Counted from the stretch's first letter, positions 31,076 to 42,748 are shown. The stretch: DNA of 64,000 nt from Stentor coeruleus (GCA_001970955.1 MPUH01000291.1:1-64000), one strand, 5' to 3'. Numbers and translations are program-made. Notes: generated by a model from the letters alone, not told the origin.

Positions 31076-32126
31076 AGACTTGTTATTCATGGTAAATATA
31101 AAGTTGCTATCTTGCACTTAGATAAAAAACTAGATATTATTTAAATTTTATCCCTAATTTTCTATTGATGTATAGTAAATTAGTCAAATCTAAATACAAA
31201 ATAATAGTTTCAAAGCTTGGGATTGTGAAGAATTGTTTAATTTTATAGTAGAATATTAAAATTAATTAGTGGAATTGAATAGAATGAATAATTATGCGTT
31301 TAGGTAAAAAAAAATGAGATAATATAAATTTGCTATGAGAAAATGTAATATAAATAGTTTTTATACTTTCAATGAATAAAATGCGGCATCAAAATCCCAA
31401 TATTAGATATTGAAAGTGCAGAGGGTATTTAATAAAAGTTGAGGTATATAAAATATAATGATCTTATAGATTATAAATAGTAATAAGCTTGTATTATATA
31501 AATAATTAACTTAATTTAATATCAGATTTTTGGTTTTCAGGATGTTTTATGCTTGAAAATATTAATGGATTATTATTATTAAAATATATAGTGAATGTAT
31601 AAGATAAATGTATAAAGATTCAAGATACAAGCAAATAAGATATAACTACGGTAATATTTTGCACATTTTGAAGGATAAAATTTATAGTGACTATAAAAAG
31701 AAATAAGTTTTTTTCTCTTCGGCGATTCATTAATCAGGAAATAGTTTATTATAAGTAAAATTTCAAAATAATATAATATTTTCTTATATTTGTCAATGTT
31801 TACTTATACTTAGAATAATAATTTTGTATGTTTTTTGAAGTTGCGTAACTTAGAGTATTATAGTTTTGGTATTAAAATACCAAAAGGTAATTTTTTATTC
31901 TAAATTAGATATTCATAGTAATAAGCGCATTCAAACTATAATTTTAATACATTTTTTACTTAATTTCCTAATATTGTTTAATTTGCTAAATTATAATACC
32001 ACCAGAATATATTACATAATGAAATATTTCGTTTTTAATCTTTAGCTTAGAACCCATCTATGAAATAATAATTTTATATTTAGATGTTTATATTCATTTT
32101 ACCTTGAGAAGTTCATCCTTCAAGCT

Positions 32127-32127
32127 N
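32127..32127. other. scaffold join (N) with duplicated 176 bp overlap
   Basis: 31951-32126 and 32128-32303 match with four substitutions, which looks like two haplotypes. Confidence 0.9.
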
Positions 32128-32399
32128 ATTTTTTACTTAATTTCCTAATATTGTTTAATTTGTTAAATTATAATACCACCAGAATATTTTACATAATGAA
32201 ATATTTCGTTTTTGATCTTTAGCTTAGAACCCATCTATCAAATAATAATTTTATATTTAGATGTTTATATTCATTTTACCTTGAGAAGTTCATCCTTCAA
32301 GCTAAAATTCTAAAATCAATATATTAGCAAACTTTTATAATAAAAAAGCATTTGATATTTTCACTCTTATTCAGATAAGACTTATTATCAGAATATTAC

Positions 32400-32846
32400 T
32401 TAACTAAACATGCTAGGCAATTTGACACCATATTGAGGACCATTAATCCCAGGAAGCTTTAAAAGGTCCAAAGGCGATTCTTTTGAAATTTCATTCTGGT
32501 CTTGACTTCCTGTCTCTATTAAAATCCCTCCAGTATTTTTAAGAAAGTACTTTTTAAGTTCTGAATGGACTTTTTTATGATAAGAAAGCTGGCTACTCTG
32601 TCTGAAATTTTTTCCACAGCCTGGTTCTAAACATTTATAAGGCTTTTGGCCTGTATGAGTGTATAGATGTTCTTTTAAGCATTGCTTTGTCCCTAATACT
32701 CTTTTGCATTTTCTACATCGATAGCCAACAAGTTCATTGTTGTCACAATCTGAGTGATCTTCATTCAAATGCTTCTCCATGCTCTTTTCATTACGGAAAG
32801 TCCTTTTACACTTAGGAACTTTACAGCTGATATAGCTTGTTTTCAT
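32400..32846 (-). CDS. C2H2 zinc finger protein, three fingers
   Basis: 148 residues. Three fingers fill the N-terminal two thirds: CKVPKCKRTF...HLNEDH, CRKCKRVLGTKQCLKEHLYTH and CLEPGCGKNFRQSSQLSYHKKVH. The second and third are joined by the classical TGQKPYKC linker, so DNA binding of the TFIIIA/Kruppel type is likely. The tail is short and has no clear effector domain. Probably a small nuclear transcription factor. Confidence 0.9.
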   Translation of the reverse strand: MKTSYISCKVPKCKRTFRNEKSMEKHLNEDHSDCDNNELVGYRCRKCKRVLGTKQCLKEHLYTHTGQKPYKCLEPGCGKNFRQSSQLSYHKKVHSELKKYFLKNTGGILIETGSQDQNEISKESPLDLLKLPGINGPQYGVKLPSMFS

Positions 32847-33233
32847 ATAATAAAGAAATCTATGGCCATTGGCAAACTATACTTTAAAATCATTAAGAAT
32901 TATTAAAATTAAGTAAAGATATTCAAGATATTTGCAAGACTTTAATACTTTTTATATTATTAATCACTAAGAAAATAATGTATAATATTTTATTAAACAT
33001 ATATTTTATTAGTAAAAGTTTGTATTATCAGGCTTGCTGTTTATTTTGTATACATTTTCATGAACTTTTATTAACTTTATTTCTTTCAAATTAAAATTGT
33101 AATTAAAACTAAATTTTGGTCTTTTTACTTAGTTAGAAATGCATAATATATTTAAAGGGACAAAAATTATTATCATATATACTTTTGTATTTTATAATAA
33201 ATTCGTATAAAGGATATGTGAAATATTAAGTGC
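32847..33233. other. intergenic
   Basis: 387 bp, AT-rich, nothing recognised. Confidence 0.55.
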
Positions 33234-34385
33234 TTATAAGATAACTTCTTCATTTTCCTCTGCAATTTCAGCTTCAATAGGAGCTGAAGTAGCGATCTGG
33301 AACCAATTATCCATGTATTTATCAAAATCAAGTGTTTCTGACCATTTCATCAACCCATTAACATATTCATTAAGCTCTTCTTCATTCAAATCCAACAATT
33401 TATCATCATCAAATGGATTTTTCGGGTCAACTTCTCCATCTTCCTCTTCCTCAAACTCAGGAATATTCTTAATAACCTCATGTTGTCCCTCCATTTCCTC
33501 AATTTTTTTCCCTTCATCATAAAGTTTCTTAAGCCATTTAATTTTTCTTTTCCTTCTATCTTTAATCTTCAATTCCTTTCTCTTATTTTTATCATGATGA
33601 AAAGGTACAGGTTTAATCGCAGTTTGCATTTCTACTTTATCAAAAGGCGCTATAATATTTTCAGTTATTGGTCTCCAACCATTATTATCAGATCTTTCAT
33701 ACCAGCCACTTGTAATCTTTTTAGCATCTTCTTCTTCAAATTTTATATTAACCGTTGCTTTTTTAGTGTATTTTTTAATAGCTTGATAATCACGAGGAGC
33801 AAAGCTATTTACATCAACACATCCTGAATGAATATATATCTTATAATAAATCAAAGGGGGAAATTTATATCCTCCAAGTCTAAAGCGTAAGTGGACATTT
33901 GAGGCTTTATCAATAATATGAGCTTCACTTGGATTTATTGTTTTAAGTAGTTCCTTTGGGTTACCTTTAAGTTTGAATTTTATTAGTTCTTTGTAATACT
34001 TGAAGATTTTTACGTTGGTGAATGATCGCCAGGCTCTTTGGATTTTTACTGCGGCTTGATGGATTGATAATGGAGCACTTTGCTGTCTGGCCATTTTCTG
34101 ATAACGCCAAGCAGTTTGTATTATTGATGCAGCTTTGGCATAGACATGACGTTTTGTGAGGACAAATCTTTGTCTTGCTAGATATCTTTTCCATGCTGAT
34201 TGAATTTTTGTAGCGCAAAAATGCTTGAAGTTTAACTCTTCAGGAGGCTTGAAAAACTTAGATGAGACAAAAGTTTCTCTTAAAGTTCGGGGCTTGGGTT
34301 TTGGCTTGACTTTAATGCCTTTTCTTACGATAAATCCTCTGAAGTTTTTTTGAATCCTTATTGCAGCTAGATGAAAAGCTGCCAT
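33234..34385 (-). CDS. IQ-motif protein, C11orf65/MFI-like
   Basis: 383 residues. Four IQ motifs lie in the first 130 residues (AAIRIQKNFRGFIVRKG, ATKIQSAWKRYLARQRF, ASIIQTAWRYQKMARQ, AAVKIQRAWRSF), so calmodulin or centrin binding is expected. They lead into a block YYKELIKFKLKGNPKELLKT and HLRFRLGGYKFPPLIYYKIY that I recognise from memory as the conserved part of vertebrate C11orf65 (MFI), a poorly known IQ protein. The C-terminal part is charged, with basic then acidic runs. Homology is my reading of the central block; function in ciliates is unknown. Confidence 0.85.
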   Translation of the reverse strand: MAAFHLAAIRIQKNFRGFIVRKGIKVKPKPKPRTLRETFVSSKFFKPPEELNFKHFCATKIQSAWKRYLARQRFVLTKRHVYAKAASIIQTAWRYQKMARQQSAPLSIHQAAVKIQRAWRSFTNVKIFKYYKELIKFKLKGNPKELLKTINPSEAHIIDKASNVHLRFRLGGYKFPPLIYYKIYIHSGCVDVNSFAPRDYQAIKKYTKKATVNIKFEEEDAKKITSGWYERSDNNGWRPITENIIAPFDKVEMQTAIKPVPFHHDKNKRKELKIKDRRKRKIKWLKKLYDEGKKIEEMEGQHEVIKNIPEFEEEEDGEVDPKNPFDDDKLLDLNEEELNEYVNGLMKWSETLDFDKYMDNWFQIATSAPIEAEIAEENEEVIL

Positions 34386-35312
34386 AGGGAGTTTTGATGG
34401 ATTTTTTATGATGTTCTATATGGATTTTACTTTTTGGACTTTTAAGGGCTTCCTAAGATAATAAGACCATAACATCTGTGAATTTTTATTAGCTTAAAAA
34501 ATACTTAGAAATCAGGTTATTACTAAAATTCTTATGAGTAAGGGAGATGGGAATATATTGTTAATTAAGAGTTGTATATTGTAATTTGTGTATGATTTAG
34601 AAATTACAAATCATTTTTATTCAACTAATTTTATTGGCCTTGTTAAAGATTTTTAAGCATACTTTTAGTAATGTAAGTAATGTTTTATAATAAAGACTTA
34701 AATTATTATTTTGGATTTTATTTAGTAATTATAAGAGAAGTTTATTCTATATGCTAAGTTTAAAATTAAATTTAAAGCAAACTGATTTTATGCTGAGTTA
34801 AATATAAGGGTAAATTAAAACTATTATTATAATATAATCATAGAATACTATTAATTAGAACTATTTAATACTTAAAGAAAGTAATTTTCGTAGGGTAATA
34901 ATAACTAAAGCAGTTTTTTAAGTAAATTTTCAAACAATTATTACAACCATATACCAATTAGAAAGTTAGTCGCAATTTACAATTTATCGCATATAATATT
35001 AATACGTTGCTATAATTTAAAGCCCTATCAAACCTAGATTAAATCTCAAAAATTTAGTCTGCAAAATAATCAATCCAATACAAACCTGAAAAAACCCCAA
35101 TCCATTTTAAAGTTTAATCACTATAAATATAATATCAAACTCAACCAATCAAACAACAGCATCCTCAATATTTCTATTCCATAGCATAACTACTCATATA
35201 AATCAAATACTTATTATTTTTACATAGAAGCATATGACAATTTACCTTCTTACTCAAGTTTATAATAATAAAACTAATAAATAATTCAGAATTATTTCCT
35301 AATATAAATATA
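34386..35312. other. intergenic, divergent promoter region
   Basis: 927 bp of AT-rich DNA between two divergent genes. No gene or repeat seen. Confidence 0.55.
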
Positions 35313-35744
35313 ATGGAAAGAATACTTGGAGATAGTCTACTTGGAAAACAAGGATCTATATCGACATCTGTATTAAGCCAAGCTGATATGATACTTCTTT
35401 ACTTCAGCGCAAGTTGGTGTCCCCCATGTAGACAGTTCACCCCAGTGCTAGCTAATTTTTACAACCAAGTAAATGCTTCAAGAAAGCAAGTCGAAATTAT
35501 TTACGTTAGCTGGGATCAGACAATACAACAATTTACTCAGTATTACGATCATATGCCTTGGTTAGCAATTCCTTTTGACTCTACAATTATTAAAGACCGT
35601 CTATACGAAAGCCTTGCTGTTAATAGTGTTCCAACATTGATACTTATAGATAGGACAGGTCGAGTTGTTAATAGAGAATGCAGAAAAGAAGTTGCGCAAA
35701 ATGGTGTTAAAGCTCTTGATGCATGGAGAAAAGCTTTACATTAG
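35313..35744 (+). CDS. nucleoredoxin/tryparedoxin-like thioredoxin
   Basis: 143 residues, single thioredoxin fold. The active site is WCPPCR in the context LLYFSASWCPPCRQFTPVL, typical of tryparedoxins and nucleoredoxins. The IIYVSWDQ strand, MPWLAIPF and cis-proline block VNSVPTLILID complete the family pattern. It should be a cytosolic dithiol reductase; there is no signal peptide. Length is normal for a single-domain member. Confidence 0.94.
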   Translation: MERILGDSLLGKQGSISTSVLSQADMILLYFSASWCPPCRQFTPVLANFYNQVNASRKQVEIIYVSWDQTIQQFTQYYDHMPWLAIPFDSTIIKDRLYESLAVNSVPTLILIDRTGRVVNRECRKEVAQNGVKALDAWRKALH

Positions 35745-35923
35745 AGTATTTAGTAAGTTATAGAGTTTTATAATCTTAGGCATGAATAGTATATATTTAA
35801 TTAAAACTTTAAAATTTTTATAAGAAGAGAAATATTAATGGAATTTTGTTTTAAATGGTTAATGCAAATATCTGAATAGAAATATATGATTTTTTTTAGG
35901 TTTTAAAGATCGTGAATAGAGAT

Positions 35924-37297
35924 TTAGTAACTATTAATCACTCCATACCTTCGTGAAAGAGCATAACCCAAGAAAACTTTGTAGGCAGCACTGAAAATGC
36001 TGGCAAACACGACAATCTCTTGAAAAAAGCCTTCATCGGTCCAGTTTTTAGCATAACAAAATAGCCAAACCATATCAAACACTTCACAAAGCGCCATCAA
36101 TAAAATATACAGCCTCAAACCGTCACTGTCATGAGTATTCCAATAATAAAACCCACTTATGCTCGTAACACACTATTTGGCTCTTACATTTAAAAAATCA
36201 CTGCGGAAAAAGTTAGTAATAATCGATAAAAACAGATACAATAAAATGCACTGATATAAAAACTTATCATTTTCGCAAACTTTTGCACAATTAACTTTAG
36301 ATACCATTAATTCGCTTTTTTCTGTGTGTGATTTTTCAATTGTCATACTAGTCACATTATATTCAATTATATGCTCAAAAGGTTTTTTAAGTTTATTTAA
36401 CTGCCCATACAAATTTTCAATCCTTTCCTTATCTTCCTTGACAAATTTGTCATACTGTTGTATAATATCTTCTAAATACCTAACTTTACTCCATATCCAT
36501 TGAAGTTCTAAAAGTACTTTTCCTTGGAAACCTTCACCTTTTTCTGAAACTAATGAGAAATATTGTTCATGTTTCAATTGATCTGCAAGTAAAGATAAAG
36601 GAATACTGACTTGTCCACAAAATGAATTCCCAAGTGAAATTTTGCTGAGAATAGTGATTTTCAAATCAAGACCTTTAGAATTGACTGGGAATACAAACTC
36701 TTCTTCCCATATAGGGTTTAATGTTTTAGTTAAAACTGATGTATTCTTTGTGTTTTCGTCACATTCCATTACAGCGAAAGGATTTGAAGTCCCATCTGCA
36801 GTTGTTGGGATTATTTTTACTGCAGATTTCACTAAGACTGTTAAAACACTATCTTCCATTATCCCATTTGGTCTCATAATTTCAGTTTCTTTTGCCCTTT
36901 TCAGCTTATCTTGGTGATCTTGAATCTCATTTTTGTTTTTTTGAATGTCTTTTTTCAGAGCTTTTATCTGTTTGATTATAAGATTTTCAACTTCAACCCA
37001 TGAACCTATAAATTCATCCATTGTCACAACATTGTCGTTGTTTTTGTCGAGTCTAGCGAATAGTTCTTGGCATAAAATGAAATCAAATTCCTCATTTTGT
37101 TTTTTTGTAAGGAAATTCATAATCTCATCAAATGTCAGCTCTTTGTTCTTATCAGAGTCTATTTCTGAGAATTCTTTCATTAGTTGCTCATAACGCTCTT
37201 CTATATTTGCCGATTTTGGTGAGTTTCCTGCTGAACTTCTAGGCCTTTCTAAGTTAGTTTTAACAGGAGAAGGGATATTTCTGATTCTATGGCCCAT
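35924..37297 (-). CDS. EF-hand / C2 domain protein with C-terminal membrane helices
   Basis: 452 residues once two problems are resolved. At the 5' side the contig join at 37306 repeats the first exon sequence; the start ATG at 37297 gives a complete gene. Near the 3' end a 15 nt intron (36173-36187) removes a TAG and joins in frame to a hydrophobic C-terminus. Order: Ser/Pro-rich N-terminus, two EF-hands (DSDKNKELTFDE and DKNDNVVTMDEF, both good Ca2+ loops), coiled coil, a C2 domain (about 155-270: VKIIPTTADGTSNPFAVMEC, NPIWEEEFVFPV), coiled coil, then three or four hydrophobic helices. It looks like a Ca2+-regulated membrane-anchored protein; no named family recognised. Confidence 0.85.
36173..36187 (-). 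other. 15 nt intron (EF-hand/C2 gene)
   Basis: On the minus strand GTAAGAGCCAAATAG; A at -6. It contains the apparent stop of the first exon. Confidence 0.88.
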
Positions 37298-38338
37298 TAA
37301 TATAANGTCAGAGTCTATTTCTGAGAATTCTTTCATTAGCTGCTCATAACGCTCTTCTATATTTGCCGATTTTGGTGAGTTTCCTGCTGAACTTCTTGGC
37401 CTTTCTAAGTTAGTTTTAACAGGAGAAGGGATATTTCTGATTCTATGGCCCATTAATATAAGTTATTTAAACTGCAAATAAATTCATATATTTTAAACTT
37501 TTCAGCTTCGCAATACCTTAAGTTTTTCTTCTGTTAAGAAAGTATGATTTTTAGAGTTTCACTTATTGTGTGTATAGTTGAAGAGTTTTGCCCTTATTTT
37601 TAATATTTTCTAATAAATTCAAAGTTATTCTAGCAAATAAAGCAATCTAACTACTCTTTATATGCAAATTGATAAAATATAAATTTTACTTTATAAAATC
37701 TGCTAATTAAAGTTTTATTAACTTCAACTTCATTTCAATGAGTCTACGATACATTATGTATATGTGTTTAATTTCATGAATATCTCTACCCAGAAACTAT
37801 GATTTTATAGGTAGTATTACTTCCAAATAAACTTTAATTTTCATATTGTATATTCTTATTCGAATAATAATTAAAGTTCATATTTAACCTGTTGTAGCAT
37901 TAAATATTAGACTGTAATATGCTTTAAGAAAATTTTATATAAATTAGCATAGTGTTTCTATAATCATTTTATGAAGCTAAATATACTCTATCTGTTTATT
38001 TTTTTTATTTATTAAGTAAGATTAGTATAACTTTTAATATAGTTGCATGCAAAAGAAATAACCTAAGCAAAGCTTGGGCTACACTAAGTCTAATGCATTA
38101 TATAAATAAAACTCGAAAGTTTAAGATATCGATTCGCCTAATGCATAGAAATGCAAAATAATTAGAATCAAACAGCAAAATCTTAACAAATGAATTGTTT
38201 TTATAAATAATAAGAATTTAAAAAAACTTGGAACAGAGCAGTTAATATAAGTAATTATTGAATATATTTGCTTTTAGACTCTTAAAATAGGATTTTCCAT
38301 GTTATATACCCGTAGTTTATGGTTCTTATTAAATTATA
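37298..38338. other. intergenic, including duplicated gene start
   Basis: 37307-37461 is the second copy of the contig overlap and repeats the 5' end of the EF-hand/C2 gene. The rest is AT-rich and empty. Confidence 0.6.
37306..37306. other. scaffold join (N) with duplicated 155 bp overlap
   Basis: 37151-37305 and 37307-37461 match apart from the outer base and two internal substitutions. Confidence 0.92.
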
Positions 38339-39307
38339 ATGAAAGTAAGTCCTTTTTATGGTAAATTCACCAAAAATCCAAGATTGTTTAGTTCAGTGGA
38401 TAAAATTCCTAGAATTCGTAGTACATCAGAATCAGGAAGCAATTTATATGAGATTCCTGAAAACTTAAAGGGTTTAAAAATTAAAGAGCTTAGTGAAACC
38501 CTTGATGAAAATATTAACTTAGTTGCTTCTGCACCTATCGAATATTATGAAAGTATCTTTTTCGACTTGTGCAGAACATTTTATAAAAAACTTAATCCAA
38601 CTAATTTCTCATTTGGGACATTTTGTCTTCTTCATCCCTTGTTAAAACTAATTGAAATTGAAGGGCATAGCGTAATAAGATGGACAAATCAAATGAATGC
38701 TTTGCTATTACATAATCCAAATGCTTTGAAAGAATATAATTTTACTGTAAAGTTTATAGGGTTTCTTAATGATTTAGCGGTCAAGTGGGGTATAATAAAC
38801 TACTATAATTACCGTTTCCGTTTTGATCAGACACTTGAATATGTTAAATTTTTAGATTTAGAAGCTATTTTCATGAAAATAATAAGTCCAGAGATAATTT
38901 GGATTTGCTTTAATATAGATACTTATCCATTAGGTGCAGTCCTTTCAGAAGAAGTAAAATTTGCTGCAAAACAAGTAAAAAAAAAATTTAATTTCGTGTT
39001 ACAAATTTTTATGAAATCTAATATAAAAAACGTCGAAGATCAGGAATCTATTCAAGGCTATCTAGCTCTAAAGAATAAAACATTGATTTCTGATTATAAT
39101 TTTTATCCTGATAAGAAAAAAACCAAAACTAATTATCAAGCACTTTCTCATACATTTCGCTCTTTTATGTGCAGAGATAAAAGTATATCGAAACTTAATT
39201 CTGCTCTTAAGAATTTTGAAAAGGTTTACTGCGATTTTGAAAGAAGCTTTCTTTTGTTTTTGGCTGATATGATTAAAAACGAATTAAGTTTAGCATTAAA
39301 ATGCTAA
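38339..39307 (+). CDS. unknown protein, helical
   Basis: 322 residues without signal peptide. The N-terminal 60 residues are Ser/Arg-rich and probably disordered. The rest is mostly helical and rich in aromatic residues (RTFYKKLNPTNFSFGTFCLL, INYYNYRFRFDQTLEYVKFL). A basic segment (KKKTKTNYQ) interrupts it at about residue 255. No catalytic motif or family recognised. Codon use and the clean stop support a real gene. Confidence 0.75.
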   Translation: MKVSPFYGKFTKNPRLFSSVDKIPRIRSTSESGSNLYEIPENLKGLKIKELSETLDENINLVASAPIEYYESIFFDLCRTFYKKLNPTNFSFGTFCLLHPLLKLIEIEGHSVIRWTNQMNALLLHNPNALKEYNFTVKFIGFLNDLAVKWGIINYYNYRFRFDQTLEYVKFLDLEAIFMKIISPEIIWICFNIDTYPLGAVLSEEVKFAAKQVKKKFNFVLQIFMKSNIKNVEDQESIQGYLALKNKTLISDYNFYPDKKKTKTNYQALSHTFRSFMCRDKSISKLNSALKNFEKVYCDFERSFLLFLADMIKNELSLALKC

Positions 39308-39798
39308 TTGGAATTAGTATAATAATTATTAGAAAATTATTCGTATTTTTTTTTGATATTTTATATACTATAAAGTTAAGTATTTTAATAAATAAAGGTT
39401 TTTAATCAGAATTAAGGTTGAGTATCCAGCTGTTAGATAATTTTGCAATCCATTTATTTATAAAGGATTAATTAATTTCTCATAGAGATTTTGAAATTGC
39501 AAGTATTGATTAAAAGTAAAAAATAATCTTATCTTTTCAGATCAATTGCTAATCAATTAATCTATAAAATCTCTGTTATTAATCTAGTTTTAAGTTGCAT
39601 TTACTAAAATTTTTATCTAAACCCTATGTTTTAGTAGCGTAAATCAAAAAATCATTATTCTTTTTTAAGCATGATTTTACATATCACATTGAAATAATTA
39701 CTACACAACTTTGGTTTTTCTTTTAGACTTTTACTAAAATATACATAAAAAATTATCAGTTTATCATTATATTTTTATTTTATTTATGAATTTTTAAA
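39308..39798. other. intergenic between convergent genes
   Basis: 491 bp, AT-rich, nothing recognised. Confidence 0.55.
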
Positions 39799-41224
39799 CT
39801 AATCACGATTATTTGAAAGTCTCAAACTCTGTCTATCTTTCATAGCCTGTCTTATTAAATCTTTAAACACTTCAGTGGTAAAAAGCTCAATTAAATCAGG
39901 ACTTTCAGGCCTTGGCTTCCTCCATGTGACCATAGCCGTACTATACCAAGATGAAGTTATCAATCCTGTGCTCATCATTTTTAAACTTGCTCTATAATTG
40001 TGCATTCTAAGACAATAAAACTTAACAGCATCTTTGATTTTTTCTCGTATGTAGCTAAGTCTTTTTGAATTTGATATAAGTGAAAAATTTTGTTGGGTTT
40101 GATCATTGTTTAGTATAAATGAAAGCTTCTTTTTCTTAGAAATAAAAGATTTTATCATAATACCCTCTTCATTTCTCCACATTTCTAATAATTGGTCATA
40201 TAATTTCCTTTTATATGGGATAATTTCTCTAATTTTTTTTTGGATAAAGATTATCTGTTTGATTATTACTTTTGATTTCCAAGAGATAATAATATGATTC
40301 ATGCAGTAATTATTTAAAATAATATCAAAGAAACTAGTAATTATGATCATTTGGCTGTGCTTTTTTTTCGAAATCCAGTCCTTGCAATAGTTTTCTAAGA
40401 TTTTTAGTTTCTAAATATATTTTACTTTAATCGCCATATGTTTTTTTATATACTGGAGTCTATGCAATATTTTTCCAATAAACAAAGCTGATAATGAAAA
40501 CTGTTTTAATAAGCATGAAGTTCTTTTCTTCCTATATTTCAAAATTTTGATAGAGTTTTTTATTATAAGTGGCATACTACAAGCCCCTATTATTGTAGTC
40601 CAAGCTTTATATATTTTTAAAACATCCTAAATAAGATATACAGCTTTTTTTTGTCGAAAAAATAGTTTTTTGAATTTTTCTTCAAGTTTGAATTCAACTA
40701 TTTCTTTTTTCATTTTGATTAAACTTGACTTTGTCACACGGATTACTTCGTGTTTAGCCTCTCTTGCTGAATTAATCTGTTTATTTTTTTCCCTGCGACT
40801 TTCTGGAGTAAAAGGCCGCATATCTTTATTGTTTTTTATCATTGAATTTTCAGTTGTTGTCTTGCGAGTTTTAAAATAAGATGACATATCTGAATAAAAA
40901 ATACATTTGAACTTCTCTAAAACTGACATTTGAAACCTATTAGTTCGACTAATTGTAAAAGACGGGGAATCACAAAATCTTTGTATGGGGCTACTTGCTC
41001 TTATAGGAGTTATATTTTTATAATCTCTAGCAGTATTAACTTTAGTTTTTGAAGGTATATGNGGGGCTACTTGCTCTTATAGGAGTTATATTTTTATAAT
41101 CTCTAGCAGTATTAACTTTAGTTTTTGAAGGTATATGAGGAATTGGTTTTATTCTTGATGTTGAAGCTATAAATATTTTTTTGCTCGTATTTGTATTTGT
41201 GATTTTGTTATATGATAAGTCCAT
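39799..41224 (-). CDS. basic helical protein with possible IQ motif, unknown
   Basis: A three-exon gene. 15 nt introns at 40627-40641 and 40411-40425 remove two in-frame TAGs, and the contig join at 41062 (75 bp overlap) is collapsed; this gives 439 residues in one frame. The N-terminal 140 residues are Ser/Thr/Lys-rich and probably disordered. The rest consists of basic helices with spaced Trp residues (IYKAWTTIIGA, NYCKDWISKKK, IIISWKSK) and an IQ-like stretch FIQKKIREIIPYKRK. The repeated Trp-basic pattern recalls centrin- or calmodulin-binding repeats, but the match is weak. It shares a 270 bp divergent promoter with the gene at 41495. Confidence 0.8.
40411..40425 (-). other. 15 nt intron
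   Basis: On the minus strand GTAAAATATATTTAG; A at -6. Second intron of the unknown basic protein gene. Confidence 0.87.
40627..40641 (-). other. 15 nt intron
   Basis: On the minus strand GTATATCTTATTTAG; A at -6. First intron of the unknown basic protein gene; it holds an in-frame TAG. Confidence 0.87.
41062..41062. other. scaffold join (N) with duplicated 75 bp overlap
   Basis: 40987-41061 and 41063-41137 are identical. Removing N plus 75 restores the frame of the gene. Confidence 0.92.
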
Positions 41225-41494
41225 TAATAAAATATTGGCAATTTGATGAGAGTGTTGTGCTAATTACAATTATTATTCAAAATCCTGAATAATAATCTAT
41301 AATAAAATCAAAGAAATGAGATTAGGAATTATTGATTGACTGATTTTTTTTATTTCTCTGTCGATCTTTATTATTTCTTATTTTTCATTCAACATCAAAT
41401 TCGAGAATTCATTGTGAAAATAATAAATATCACAACTACTGAAACCAAATACGAAAAAAGTGCAGATTAAAATTTTTATAATGAGTTAATAAAT

Positions 41495-42188
41495 ATGAAT
41501 CCTAGAATTGACCCAACAAGAACATATACAAAACTCATGTAATTTTGATTAAGGCAAATACAAGAGACTCATAGTCATGAACAAAATATGCAAAACATAA
41601 GACCTGTGGTTGAGAATTTCTCTCAAGCTAATTATTCGTGGATTACAAATGGTGTTTATAGTAAAAAAACTCATATCCGTCGTGAAAGGTAAATAAATAT
41701 TCAGGGAAAACAGTATAAAAGCCCAGAATATGATATTATTAGAAAAACTATATGATATTTTATCAGTTAGCCCAAAAACTGCAAAAACTTCAAAAGCTTC
41801 TGTAAAAAAATCTTTGAATTACTCTATAAGAAAGAAAGAAATCAATAGGATTAACAAAACTAATAAAAAAATATATAAAAGCCTTGCTGAAGCCAAACCC
41901 AGTATTAATGTTAGAAAAATAAACAGGTGGAATGATTCACAAGAAAAATACAAAAGGAATATTTCGTATTCAAATAGAAGGATAAATACTTATATGCCTA
42001 CTTTAACTCAAGGTGATACTTCACTTTATCCAGATTTGAGAATAAAAGCATCGTCTACTAAAAGTCGTATTAGGAATTTAAGCACAGAAGCATTTTGCAG
42101 TGAGGATTTTTCAAAATTTTTAAAGGCTAAAGCTAAGAATCTTGAGAGTTTGAAAGATAATATTTATGTTATTGGAGATTTTGAATAA
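41495..42188 (+). CDS. small basic protein with two tiny introns, unknown
   Basis: Three exons joined in frame over introns at 41539-41553 (15 nt) and 41689-41704 (16 nt), giving 220 residues. The product starts MNPRIDPTRTYTKLM. It is basic and rich in Ser, Lys and Asn, with a helical middle (VKKSLNYSIRKKEINRINKT) and an acidic-aromatic end (NIYVIGDFE). No known domain. The first two exons are short, so a simple open-frame search would miss them. Confidence 0.78.
41539..41553 (+). other. 15 nt intron
   Basis: GTAATTTTGATTAAG; A at -6. The split codon AT|G restores Met. Confidence 0.87.
41689..41704 (+). other. 16 nt intron
   Basis: GTAAATAAATATTCAG; A at -6. The only 16 nt intron found in the window; its length shifts the frame, which the next exon needs. 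Confidence 0.87.
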
Positions 42189-42748
42189 AATATTAATTAA
42201 TTAGCGATTGCAAAAATTTTTGTTGTTTGTGAGGTGCTCAAACAATGATTTATGAAAATCTTCTAATAAAATAGGATAATTTACTATTTTGTACTTCATC
42301 ACTATATGATACCTAGTTCGGAAATTATAAACCATTTTATCTAATAAAAAAATAAATGGGTTAACTTTTACGTAAGACTAAACATTTTTTTAAGTTCACA
42401 TAAGCTAAACTTTATCAAGCTATTTACCCAATGAACCCAGCAATCCTATTTCATAGCCTTCTAAATAGTTGCTTATATTATCCTAAGTTCATCTGTTTTA
42501 ATAGTTTTCAATGAACTTATTCATACATAAACTTTTTCTAATTTTTCACTGAAAAATTCATTCTTCTGACTTATTCAGCTCTTCTTAATCATATAAAAAC
42601 CTAAAGTTTCAAGGTATGCATAATAATCTCAATGACAAGTTTAGAAAATTCCCTTTTATATGATTCAAGCATTTACCTTAAATTTATAGTCCTTTCATCT
42701 TGCATAAAATTTTGCCACATTTAGCTATTAAAATGACTGGATAATATA
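42189..42748. other. intergenic
   Basis: 560 bp, AT-rich, nothing recognised. Confidence 0.55.

Larger units (their letters stand above)
30878..32399. other. intergenic, with tandem duplication and scaffold join
   Basis: About 1.5 kb, very AT-rich. It holds a 55 bp tandem duplication (30962-31073) and the contig join at 32127. No coding or RNA gene was recognised. Confidence 0.6.

Noticed and set aside
36145-36165. A 16 nt GT...AG segment as the intron of the EF-hand/C2 gene
   Set aside because: It has C at -6, while the 15 nt segment at 36173-36187 fits the rule and keeps the frame.
38040-38160. A mixed-composition patch that might be a tRNA
   Set aside because: No B-box (GGTTCRANNCC) and no cloverleaf stems that I could draw; no tRNA is supported anywhere in the window.
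40627-40929. A separate 100-residue gene ending at 40627, and another starting at 41224
   Set aside because: Both are exons of one gene; two tiny introns and collapse of the contig join give one continuous frame of 439 residues.
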